Below, piece after piece: positions 44,201 to 55,586 of a stretch of 64,000 bases of DNA. The stretch is from positions 4,155,013-4,219,012 of the forward strand of contig JAPTHN010000037.1 of assembly GCA_026936325.1 (NCBI GenBank), given 5' to 3'. Made by a program: the position numbers and the translations under genes. The notes under the pieces were generated by a model that saw nothing but the letters and a program-made list of their open reading frames with translations, was not told the DNA's origin and did no database searches. The stretch comes from Platynereis dumerilii (Eukaryota > Annelida > Polychaeta > Phyllodocida > Nereididae). How positions within the stretch are numbered: the first letter of the stretch is position 1; each line of letters opens with the position of its first letter.

Positions 44201-45857
44201 AGTCCGTCACTTTGGATTTCTCATTGTCATACAGAGTCTTGTACCTCTGAATCTCAATCTGATTCTTGTCAGCAGCTTCTTTCAGTTCAGTCACTTGATT
44301 ATCAAGAGCTCGTTTGTCAGCCGTTATACTTTCGTTTTTCATTTCGAGAATGTGAATCTTGTCTCTGAGGGCAGTCAGGATATCCTGCGACTCTCGATTC
44401 TCATTCTCCATGGTTGACAAGGAATTGTTCATTTCCATTTGTTTGAGTCTCAGTTCTTCACGCTCCTCCTGAGCACTCTTTAGAAGAGAAACCAGCTGTT
44501 TCTCGTTTTCAGTACGGTCTTTGTTTTCGCTGTCGCACAATAACAAAGCTTTCAAATGCTCAATCTGCATACGAGCATTCTCCAGCTTCTCAGTTTGAGC
44601 ACAGAGAGATTCTAATAACACAGTACGCTCGTCTCCGAGACGCTCATTGTCCAGTGTGAGATCATTTACGGCGTCCTGCAGGTCAGTCAGTTCCTGCAGG
44701 GTGGCTTGCAACTCTTCGTTTGTGCTGTAGTGAGTTTCCTCCATTTGCAAGATACGGTCCTGGAGACAGGCAACGGAAATTTCACTCATAGCATCGCTGC
44801 TTTTGTTGCTCTGCTTGTCCCAGTTGGAGTTGTCCAGGGAGAGACATGAGGGATGATCAGGAGTCATGCAAGTCAGGTCCCCAACAGAGAGACCAAGCTC
44901 CGAATCAACTGTGCCGAGGGCTCCAATGTCTCCCACAACACTGTCACCCACTTCCGCTAGACAAGATCCTCCTCCCCCCTTGTATACCCCATGGTCCTCA
45001 CTGCCCCTGTCACTGTCACCAGTGGGAGAACTTTTCTTCAGCAAAGACAACTTCTCGCTATCAGTCACCTGCTCAACCTTAACTCCGAGTTCGGCAAGTC
45101 TGTCTTTGAGAAGTCTGTTTTCATTTTGCAAGAGTTCAAACCGTTCGGCTTCATCTTCATCCTCGGGAACCCTTTCTTTTAGATTCCGGACTTCAAACTT
45201 AAGTTTTTCAACCTCAGTTTTTCTAGTTTCAGCAACTTGGATCAGCTCAGAGATTCGTCTCTCTAGAGCTTTCTTTTCTTTTTCAAAACTTGCAAGCAGT
45301 TCGGCATTATAGGCCATTATATTAGCAGGGGCTGAGATGCGTACTTGGCGAGGGCCCTTGCCACCACTAATGTTCTGGGTGCTAGAAGCCCTTTTAACGG
45401 CACTGGCTTCCTTTTTAGAACCACCTTGGCTCTTGGTAATGTTCTGGGCACTCTGGGCCCGTTTGATGGGGGTGCCGGGGGCCTCAATGGTGGCGGGTGT
45501 TTTGGCGCCCGGAGTGGGCGTACTCGTGGATTTGGGGGCGCGGGACTTGGGGGTGTTAGTGGGTTGTTTAAACGTGTTCTCCTTGTTGCTTGCTTCTTTC
45601 TGAGACAAAGCAGCCGCTGTGGCTTTCCTTCGCAGTTGGCTCGCCAGGTTGTCGGAGCTCTTGCTGAGATAGTTCTTCTCTTTGCTCAGTGGCTTGGAGG
45701 CCCCTTTATCTGAGGTGGAGGCTTTGCGAGACGGTCCTTCTGACCTGGCTGACTGAGGGGGAGACGAGGTCCCTGAACCTGAACTAGATGATGATGATTT
45801 ACTGGCCAGCGGCTTGTCTGAGGACGGCGAACCATTCCCTTTGTTTGTCTTCTTCAT
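41225..45857 (-). CDS. SPECC1/SPECC1L: Cytospin (SPECC1/SPECC1L family), complete coding region
   Basis: Coiled-coil and calponin-homology protein that links actin and microtubules and acts in cell adhesion and cytokinesis. Coding exons: 45857-43060 (2798 nt), 42763-42622, 42137-42021, 41904-41845 and 41326-41225, 3219 nt, 1072 residues, near vertebrate SPECC1 (about 1070). Order of parts: Ser/Pro-rich N-terminus (1-~180), coiled coils (~185-265 and ~360-800) with the family signatures [29 protein letters not shown] and [18 protein letters not shown], a Ser/Pro-rich linker, then a C-terminal CH domain (~964-1068: [65 protein letters not shown]). The large exon ends at ACAACAGT|GTATGT, well before its chance stop. 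An acceptor at 45882-45884 leaves a 24-base 5' UTR piece in this exon, so further 5' exons lie to the right. It converges on ZSWIM7. Confidence 0.97.
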
Positions 45858-45881
45858 TTTTCACAATAATTCTGCACTGCC

Positions 45882-48750
45882 CTGCAACAGACAAAAAATA
45901 AACATAAGTTAATACTTTAACAGATAAACACATGCAATGACATTCCATACTGACTGAATACATTGCATTACATGCATATGGAACATCAACTTTATACATT
46001 CCAGTAAAACAAGACTATTTATGGCGTTATATATGATACCTTTTAACTGAAGAGAAACAGTATACAAAGATAATTCTATTCATAACTGGCCAAAACTACA
46101 CATGTAAATGAATAGCTGATTCCGTAGCTTATGGTCTCTGTAAGATAATAAATTATTGCAAATTCAATTAGTACAATGTGGTAAAATAACCAGTTCCCAT
46201 ATTGGCTCATTAAAAATTTAGAGGAAAAACAATTGACAGTGAGTAATGAATAATGACCAAGAAAAATTTTCTCCGTTAGAACTAATGACTTGAGACTTTT
46301 TCTCCTGCATAATAATGAACTTTGCATATTGCATTACAGCATGAGTAATAGCCCCTAATGAGCAATGAAAGGTGGTTTATAGCCCTCAGGAGAACAAGCG
46401 AAAATAACTTGGCCATTATAACAGAAATCCCTTGACAAAAATTGATAATTGATTCCTAATGCATCACTTTAAAAGTTTACTTGATAATTCTGATGTAATG
46501 TTCCATTCATTTTTATAAACACAATGAATGAGAATAGCAGTCCTTCGATATCGGCGCTTCTCAAAAACTGAAATTTGACAGCAATGGTTAACCTATAGAT
46601 ACATATTCCTTAATACATGTATCACCATGGAGAATACAGGGCAATGTCGACAGCAAAGCAATGAACATACCGTATTAATTTAATTCTCTGGGTGCCACAT
46701 GTACCCATGAATTCATATAACTATAATGATTGGTATGATCGCCGTTCAGTATGGTGAGCGCCGGTGAGCAGATTTATCTGGAATGGGCGCTATATAAAAT
46801 CATACTATATTATATTATTATTATATTAACTTCCACTATGGAATGTTAAATAGGTGAGCCATATGATCTAAAGAGATGCTGAGCTCAGCTAGCTATATAT
46901 TATTGTATAATGTATGGAGCAGTTAAGATTCCGACTCAAGATTGAGTCAAGAATCCATGCAATCAGCATGAACATGAACAACACCTCGGAGTGTGAGGAA
47001 TCTTAGCTGGCAGATGAGATGATGCAGAGCATCTCAAGGTCAGAGGTCAACTGATGCAGCACCTGCTCCTGACTCAGCAGCCCCAGCATCTCCATCTGAC
47101 AACTTCCTGATCTTTCCTTCCTGTTGCTTGTGATAAACACATGTGACAGCATTCCACAACAACCTGCTCAATCCTGATGCAAGTTGACAACAGATTGGTG
47201 TAATAGCTATTAGGCCAATAGTACCATTTGTCATATTGTCAAAGATATATAGCTCCGCCACCTCTGATTGACTGAGTACCTTTCAGGAGCATGAACAGTA
47301 CCAGTAAGCATTGTGTCAGCAGGTTGTTTGTCAAAATCATAGGAATTCAAATACCAAATTCATATTGATCATTGGAATCAATGCTCGGTGTTTATATTTC
47401 AATGCCAAACTTCTCATAGCTTCCATGGCTGGATTGATACAAGTTGGAAACTCAACCATCCTCCCCACGCAAGCCCTGCTAAAATGGCCAGGGCTTTCTG
47501 CTATTTCCAACCTCTTCTGTGATTGGCTGCTTACTTAGGTCATAAGCATTTTGCATGCAGATTTAGTCCGATTATGGACACTTAGAGGATTACTGGCAAG
47601 TAAGAAAAACAGTGTAAAACAAGCAAACTTTCAAACAGTTTCATTTCTGAACTGTGAAAATACATAATTCAATAGAATTTTCGGAACTGTGATAGCATCT
47701 TTCAACAATACACAATTTCTCCATTTGTAACTGTGTGAAACAGAAGCAACAATTTCAAACTGTGATGTAGCAGTCCCTGATCTGCTGAGCCAAAACCGGG
47801 TCAGTTAATTAAGTATTCATGAATTAGCAAAGGTTATGGGCCATTTTGTCATGGTATGACTTGGGATGATGAAACTCAACATGCTCCTAGAATTTAGCAA
47901 TTCAGCAGTTAAGCAGGCACTGGATCAGGGTTCATTCAGGTTCTGCCGAACGACTACCTCAGAAAGAGTTCGAGCCTGTGAGACAGTCAGTAAAATCGGC
48001 CTAACATTACATCACATTCCTTCAGGCTCCTGCAGCAGCATGGCAACCAGATTTGGAGGAGTGAGGAAAACAAACTGTTCTTATTTTCCTGCCCTTATTT
48101 TTCTGCACATGCCTTGATCCTGTAGCTGACTGCACTGAACATGCTGAGTGGAAATTATCAACTATTACTCACTCTCATTCTATGCACTGTGAGCATTACA
48201 GACTCTGCAGCAAGCATTTCATAGTAGAATGCACTAATAAGTAGGCACAGCTACTATTAATACATCACACAGTGGTTCCACTACTTCCAAAGCAAGTGTG
48301 TTGGTGGCAGAAATATCTACAAAACATAATTTGGTTTTTCATTTATAAGTGACAAACAATTCCATGAATATGACATTCGTATGAGGTCATACCAAGTGAT
48401 TTATGTGGTCAAGTCACTTCAGTGTTGACAGTGATCAAATAAATGTCAAAGTAGATTTTTGAAAACTTTTCAGAAAGGAAAACAAGGAAGTGTACAAAAT
48501 AAATTGATTACTAATCATGAAGGAAATTTTCTAATATGTTGTACTTGTATTACATGTTTGATGTCGTACAGACATGAACAGGATGAATTAACTACAAGTT
48601 CTAAAGCTCAAGTTAGCAAGTACAATCAACAAGTTTTGCAATTAGAATACAATGAAATTTCAGGAGTTTCGAATTACTTACATGATGCTGGTACTTTGTA
48701 GTGCTATGCAGAAGTATATAGTCATCCACTTGAGTCTGTGCATTCTGAGA
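45882..48750. other. Probable first intron of the cytospin gene, left part
   Basis: AT-rich DNA without a recognisable exon. It holds a LINE 3' end (46750-46830). Open frames here are short and unconserved to my eye. Confidence 0.55.
46750..46830 (+). mobile_element. LINE 3' tail, same family as 13395-13820
   Basis: 'gtgagcagatttatctggaa', then 'gggcgctatataaaatc' and an (ATT/TATAT)n tail. It aligns with 13765-13820. Only the terminal ~80 bp is present. Confidence 0.7.
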
Positions 48751-48779
48751 TCTTCCAGGTCTTTGGCTAATCAATCACC

Positions 48780-49612
48780 TGGACTCTGGGAAGGTCAGAA
48801 GTGTTCAAGGTCATCTGATGACCTTGACTCACAGCCCAAGGTCATAGCAAAGGTCTTATCTTTAAGGTCCTTCAAGCCCTTAAAAGTACCATAATGCATT
48901 GACCTTTTAACTTCAGAAATGACCTTCGCAATACTAGGGGAAAGTACTACAGATACTCTGCTGATACGAAGGTCATTCAGAAGCAATCAGCTGAGACTTT
49001 TTACTGACCACTGGCTATCTGTTAGCTATCTTGGGCTCTGTCCTAGTACTTGCCCAGGGCATCTGTGCTCCATTAGTTTCAGAGGTCATAGCTGTCTGCA
49101 GGCAATTCTAGGAGTAGCTAACACAATGTACTTGTTATGCAGACAGTACAGTCTCCAGTCTTCGGATGAACATACCAAATGCGCACAATCTGAGGTGCAT
49201 AAAGCCTCATCAGAGGTTTATGAATAAATCTAGTAAAGCAAATTATGAAGACACTAATTGAATTGTGAAAAGTAATGCTCAGTATACCATGGTAGACATG
49301 AATTTTACATTACAACGTATAACGCAAGACCTCATACAGGCTCATATCACTGCATAATGATCACACAACATCACGCAAGTGAGAGATCACATTTGGGTGT
49401 CCATCAGTCTCGACATCATTGATATATTGTTTTAAAATGCCCATCATAATGAGTGTTCATCAGTAAACTCAGAACAGTAAAGGAAATATTGCTTTGCTAC
49501 CTAAATAGTACAACACACAAGCGCTTACGATATTCCTCCATGGTGAATGTGGGCAAGGCAGCAAAGCAGAAGGTCGAAGAGTTATATCTTGTCAGTTTGA
49601 CCTTTGACCGAG
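48780..49612. promoter_or_regulatory. Cluster of nuclear-receptor half-sites, including a perfect DR1
   Basis: About ten AGGTCA/TGACCT-type half-sites occur, most of them between 48790 and 48975. They include TCAAGGTCAT-CTG-ATGACCTTGA (48805-48827, a perfect inverted repeat). A perfect DR1, TGACCTTTGACC (49598-49609), lies at the far end. DR1 sites bind RXR, HNF4 and COUP-type receptors. This could be an intronic enhancer or another relic of the half-site-bearing repeat at 19740-20270. Function is inference. Confidence 0.45.
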
Positions 49613-49959
49613 AAATGATCAGAAGTCCAGAGCAAGTGGTCAGTCTGAGGAATGGGAAGGAGTCATTATCAGACCACCAGCTGACTTGTGCCCAGTAGTG
49701 GCTGACCGGTTGACCAGCATAGATCATGTCTTATAATTCTTACTTACATTATTTTAATTATGTCATTGTCACAACTAGAAGTAGGTAGCGGTCGGTCCAG
49801 ACCCTCCTCAACTGTTGTGATACTTATTTAGCAAATTCCATGTCTTATAATTATTACTATAATTTGTCTTTATTTACTATAATTTGGTAGACTTTGTTAT
49901 GCTGACTCTGCAGTGCTACTGTGCACCAGACAAGGTATATCATTGCACGCCAAATACTT

Positions 49960-50312
49960 GCATTGATTGTTTTTTTGTTTTTTTGTTTTTTTTTTTTTTT
50001 TTTTTTTTTAAATGCTTGTGTGTGATTATATTTGCGTAAATATGTTCCTATGATATGCATCATGTGTCAAAATGTAGTAGGTCTTATTTGATATTAGTAA
50101 TTATAATTTTAATCTTTATGTTTTACTTACGATACTTACATGGGGTAACTAAGGGGGAGGGGGTCCACCCACCTATTGGTTATAGCAGTATCTACATCTG
50201 CTCGGGTGGCCTCCAACGCAACATTTATTGAAATTGTTCTCAAATTGTAATTATGTTTATATCCTGTGTGTACATATGTTGCGAAAATAAATTTATCCTA
50301 TCCTATCCTATC
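49960..50312 (+). mobile_element. Retroelement 3' region with (TATCC)n tail
   Basis: A T-run (49973-50009), then ~270 bp, then 'gcgaaaataaatttatcc' and three TATCC units (50291-50312). A short tandem tail after an AATAAA-like signal is typical of some LINE 3' ends. No coding part is recognised, and the left boundary is uncertain. Confidence 0.55.
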
Positions 50313-53300
50313 AATGAGCTACCACTGGGTTGGCTGATCACCAGGCTAGCTCATTGCTATACTTTGGCCAATGGGTGATCAAGACCATAGACTAAGTACT
50401 GCCCATAGGTCTGATGGGCACAGCTGGTGGCTTAAGCCACATGGACACTGGTCATGCACTCTGGTCAACAATTGATTTTCTCATCTCATTCAGCCTTGAT
50501 ATATATCATGGTGGTGGAGTCAGCGCTTCTAATCCATAGGGACTACCTTACCTACTGTAGAATACTGATAGGCTATTGACCAATGTTAACCCCGTAGAGG
50601 CCTAGATTATTGGAAAACACCCAGCCAATTTGGATAGACCACACTTCAACCTCTTGAGACATCCATGCAAATAAATTGAATATTCAAGTTCAGGAAGCAA
50701 AATGGACACAGACAAGTCACCGAAACCAAGGGACTAAATATTCCAATATAAGCTGACCCTTAGATATTAAAAGTTACCAGAAAGTAACACTTAAATAAAA
50801 GGATCACAACGTCAATTCAATTGTAAAATATTTTCAGACATCAATATAGCTGGTATATATAATAGTGGAATGTGAAATGATCCAATCTGTAGCCAAAAAT
50901 AGTTTGACACAAACCACATGATTCATCTCTCAGTATCAGTTTATAAGGGTGTTATCGATAATCACAGCGTTTCGCCATTAGCCAACAGCCCAACACGAGG
51001 CAACATTTCACATCAGCCAAATACAGTGCAGCCTACTAAATATCAGCACATGATATAACCATGCACTTATCATATTGCCAAGATATGTCTATATCACATG
51101 CCATTGTGGGGCTACTCATTACCCACCGGTCTACAGGAGCCTGCATTGCCCTGCAAAGCAGACACAAATACCCACCCAGGGATCAGAAGAGGGGAATTCA
51201 GGTATTACATGTAACATACTACCTCCCTTGGCCCTTGGTTCTGGCTTGGAGAATAAGGACCAGCCTGGAGCTATAGTCATGGATACAGTAGATATACCCA
51301 TGGACTATATACTGGATCATCACTAATCTGAAGCATTCACCATACTAACAATCTGTAATGGTCGATAATTGACATATTGCCCAATGCATGTTCATCTATG
51401 GTGTCTATAGAAGAACCCCTTTCACGTTCAGTCAACTCAACGCTCGCCAGACAATATCATACCCAAACAATTGCACTTTCATTGCCTATCAGAGAGCCAC
51501 AGGCTGCATGTGTACGATATTAATTGAATGGCAATCCTAACATTTCATTTCAATTTTATCAACGAATAGTGTTAATTGTGAACTGTGAATATTTCGACAT
51601 GCTTTCTAAATCACTCCAGGTAATTCATATAACAAAGTTGAAGAACCTACATAAAGGCATACGGCTAGATCATGTGTCAAGCAACACCAACCTGATAACA
51701 TATTGAAGAAGCTGTGGTAGCAAAACCAGTCTTTGCTTACAATGCTGGAACAAGAAAATGTTGACCAACCATAAAGCCAACTGTGGAGAACTGGTGACAC
51801 CAAAAAATCTGTATATATAGTCTCAGACATCCACTGACAACAATGTTACCAGATGGAAGTCTCAAGAGTGACCACTTGCAAAAGTGTTGCCATGGCAACT
51901 GACTCACAGCATCTACAGTCACAGTCAGAGGTCTGTGCCAACACAGTCATATGCCTGGAGGGTCAGTGCACCAATGCACCACTCAGGAGATGGAGATATC
52001 AAGGAGATAAGAAATATCTACACAAGCATCTAAATGATAACAGAGCATTGTCAGATAAGTACAAGGTACTGGTACTTAGGATGTAACCACAGGTGGAAAG
52101 CCAAGAAAAGAAATAGGATGTGACGAAACCAAAGAAAGTAGTGCATACTTATCAAAACTACAGGTTATCTTGAGATGTGAAAATGGTAACAATGGATAGA
52201 TGAGTGGGGCTTTGTGTCCTGTATATAGTTGCACTCTTAGCTACTTTGGTAGGCTAATGAGGGAAGGAAGATTGAAACTCCACGAGGTGAAAGTGACCAC
52301 GCCAGAGTTGGAAGTGAACGGTTCAGAACCAAGGACCAAGGTCCCAACTATTGGAAGCCTAGGATGCTACAAACCGAGTTAACCCCCACCCCTGACAATG
52401 GTAACACAAGTGACATCTGATGTGATATCTACATTTCTACAACAGGACGGCTTCCAGAGAAGTAACTTTCTAAATATTCCAGAATCCTCAAAAAATATCC
52501 ATCCAACCAACTGCCACAAAACAAGCTGTACTACAAAGCATCCACTGGGAGTGCAATAACATGTTTATCCCACCTCACTTTCTGACATCAACAAATAAAT
52601 AAGACACACAAGTCATGTCAGCAATGAGAAGAGCCAGGCATGCTTGGAATAGTCTCCCCTTGTTCCAATGTAACATATACTTAGCACCTAGTCTATATCT
52701 ATACACAGGCCTACTATATATAGCTACATATTGTTTTCCAACATATCCAAAAAGCTGAAGGAATTCAGGATATTTGTCCCAATAAGAGCAGAAATAGGAG
52801 TTGGATTTACCCTTTGCACTGTACTGTGTTCATCAGAATAAAACTATTATTGTCTTGATTCCAAGCAAACTTTACCCTCCGGTAAAGCAGACTGTAAGAA
52901 TTGCAATCAATCCTCCGGTGGATCAGTGTCCTTCCATATCTTACTAATGACCTTGCCACGTCAAAGGCAGCTACGAATTGCTGAAAAAGTTATTTGGACT
53001 TCATCGTTAAATAGGTTATTGATGACTAGAGAGATCTTTCGTCTGTTGTTTACATCACATTATTCTCAATATGTGACAGGCAGCAAAATATTGTTTTTTG
53101 CTTTATAAGTAATATTATACAACAACCAAGAGATCCGAATTCAAGTTGCTACCAAAAGTAACCAAACTTTCAAAATTTTACCAAAGACCCAACATTTGGT
53201 CCAACAGAAGGATAATATTAAAATCATACTTCAAATGCAAGTCAGTTGGTTACACTGAAGAATGTGAAGGTTTTTTTTGTAAAGTTTACCGGAAGAAAAA

Positions 53301-53944
53301 AAGAAGGTAAACCTGGATCTTGCATGTCAGGAAGTTGCCCAGAGTTACCATTATTATTGTGCCAAACCACAAAGTCACTGACATGACAATAAATCTTTGA
53401 CCAAAACATAAATATATATGATGATATGCATCAAATTCATACGCTAGACTAATTAATGAGTAAATTGCTCATTCGATATGATAACCAATTTATAGTTAAT
53501 TCATGCAGTTCTTGCCATATGAGCTATAATGAAATTTCTGCAAAGCATTATCGCAAAGTACTCCCAACTCAATATGAACTTTTATGAAGCCATTAGGAGC
53601 CGAATAACTGCAGTATGCGTAAATTATTATCATCGAACATAGCAAGAATTCCAATCCAGTTAAAAATAACGTAGATGCACATGAATCTGCATTAATGATG
53701 GATTCTGTACCAAAACTGGTGCGAAGTCCAAGCAAGTATGCATTAATTCGTATAGCAACCTTGACATTTCACTGCAGTCAATAATAATGACTTCTGGAAC
53801 TAGTAGAAACAACTGTTGAGCCTGTGTTGTTTTTATACTGAGTGCATCTCATGACTATATGCAGACTTTATTGCAGAGTCAATGTTGAATTGAGTGACTG
53901 AAGTTCAGTCTTTCATATATATTTGAAGACAGAACCATATCGCT
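50313..53944. other. Non-coding DNA, probable cytospin intron
   Basis: No gene, RNA gene or clear transposon end found except the SINE-A copy at 52194-52390. Sequence is AT-rich with scattered short direct repeats. Confidence 0.5.
52194..52390 (-). repeat. SINE-A copy, diverged
   Basis: Begins 'atggatagatgagtggggctttgtgtcctg' type tail and body, has 'ttggtaggctaatgagg', and ends in a decayed head ('ccaaggtcccaactattgg', 'ccgagttaacccc'). Confidence 0.65.
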
Positions 53945-55586
53945 GGGCAGTTTTACGGTATTTGCACTCGGCCAATTTTTCGTTTTTAAGCAATTACTCT
54001 GAGAAAAGTATGACAGGTACACAGAAATTTGTCGTGTTGGCAGTCTTGTACTACATTGAAGTATATGTGTACCAAATTTTATCTTGCTACGATACTTAGT
54101 TTTGATACAGCAGGCGATTTATGACCAATTTTTGCACTTTTTTGTGTCTCACGGGCGGTTTCCCATATTGTTATGGCAACACAGAAAAGCAAATGGAGGC
54201 AGTTGTGATTCATGTTAATGATGCCTGTCTGGACCTATGTCTTGGGCATAAAATACATTAGGTTTCATGTGAATAAGTTATATACCAAAGGAGCTGTCTC
54301 CCACCATGTAGAAAATGGCATGTGTCAAAAAGTTTGTATTCGACAGACCGTTTATTACTGTATATGCTGTTATGAATCAGTATCAAAGAGTGTATCTACC
54401 ATTTGTGTCAATTTTGTAGCTGGAGACATGTCTCAAGGTAAATCAAAAAGATTCATTCCAGAATCTATACATTGTTTTCGGAATTTGAGGCTTGAATATG
54501 ATGTCAAAAAAATGTGTCCTCTCCAGTACGAGGAAAAAACACTCAGGATTCGGAAGGGAAAAACAAGCTATTTGTTTTTTCTTTTCTCTATTGTGTGCCT
54601 CTACATCAATGTGACAAATGCAAGTTGAAAAGATATCCAGGCAATGCACATACATTTTCTTAGAAATTAAAATTCATTATGTCACAAAATGTCCTCTCCA
54701 GTACATCATAAGTTTCGCTCTGATTCAAGTCATTTAACACTGGATTCATTAAAGAAAAAGAACATGGCTAAAATAAATAATTTAACCAGGATGCCTAAAA
54801 AGGGTATTTATAAATATAGAAAATAAAGATATATGTTTCTAGATTATTAAATTGCACTATTATGAGAAAATCAAACTTGAGAGTAAAAGGCACTAATTTT
54901 ATGTAATACATCATTATAACTGCAATTTTTCGCAAATAACGGAGTGACTAAACAAGATAATGTATAAATATCTTGTTTATGGAGCAATTCAAGCTAATTA
55001 TTTTTCTGAGCCTTAATTTTGGGTCATTTTCGGTGATTTTTCTCTCTAGAACATGGTCTTTCACACAAAGGAAACACAATGAGTTCAAATCACACAGCAA
55101 CAAAACTTAACTTTGAGTTAGTAGAATGCCTAAGCATTATTTATCTTGGCAATCATGTGTCTATTGAGACTAAAACCTTACTAAACACTCTAAAACATAA
55201 ACTTTGAGAGTAAGGAATATTTAGTTTCTTTAATTTCATCATAAAAATCGTCGGAAAAACAGTTCTGCCATATTTCATTGAAATTTAAGTTTTGTATTGC
55301 TTTTGGAGGTTCTATGCAACAAGATGGCTGGATTTCCATTGCAAAAATGGTTAAAGTAGTATTCACATGGACACTTTTTCGGATAAACATTTTTTTCAAA
55401 AATTCAAACCTTACATACTTTATGAAGTGGCAATTTGGTGATAAACCAACAAATCACATGTGTTCTTGTTGATTTATTAATCTATAATATGTTCATTTCA
55501 TGATAGCATGAAGGAAATTCTCATTTACAAACCTTTATTTTGACCCCCCATGAGACACTTTGAGTGCAGATACTGTAAAACTGCCC
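53945..55586. mobile_element. ~1.64 kb TIR element of unassigned family
   Basis: Inverted ends GGGCAGTTTTACGGTATTTG and, reversed from the right, GGGCAGTTTTACAGTATCTG, matching for about 25 bp including GCACTC. The interior is unique and not foldback. It contains an internal pair 'tgtcctctccagtac' (54513-54530 and 54689-54704) and a 138-codon open frame (54212-54628) that I do not recognise. No target duplication is obvious. Confidence 0.65.

Noticed and set aside
43038-45713. Plus-strand open frames up to 148 codons opposite the cytospin exon
   Set aside because: They are antisense shadows of a conserved coding exon, with Ser/Leu-rich composition imposed by it.
54212-54628. 138-codon frame as a host gene
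   Set aside because: It lies wholly inside a TIR element, shows no known domain and has no exon context.
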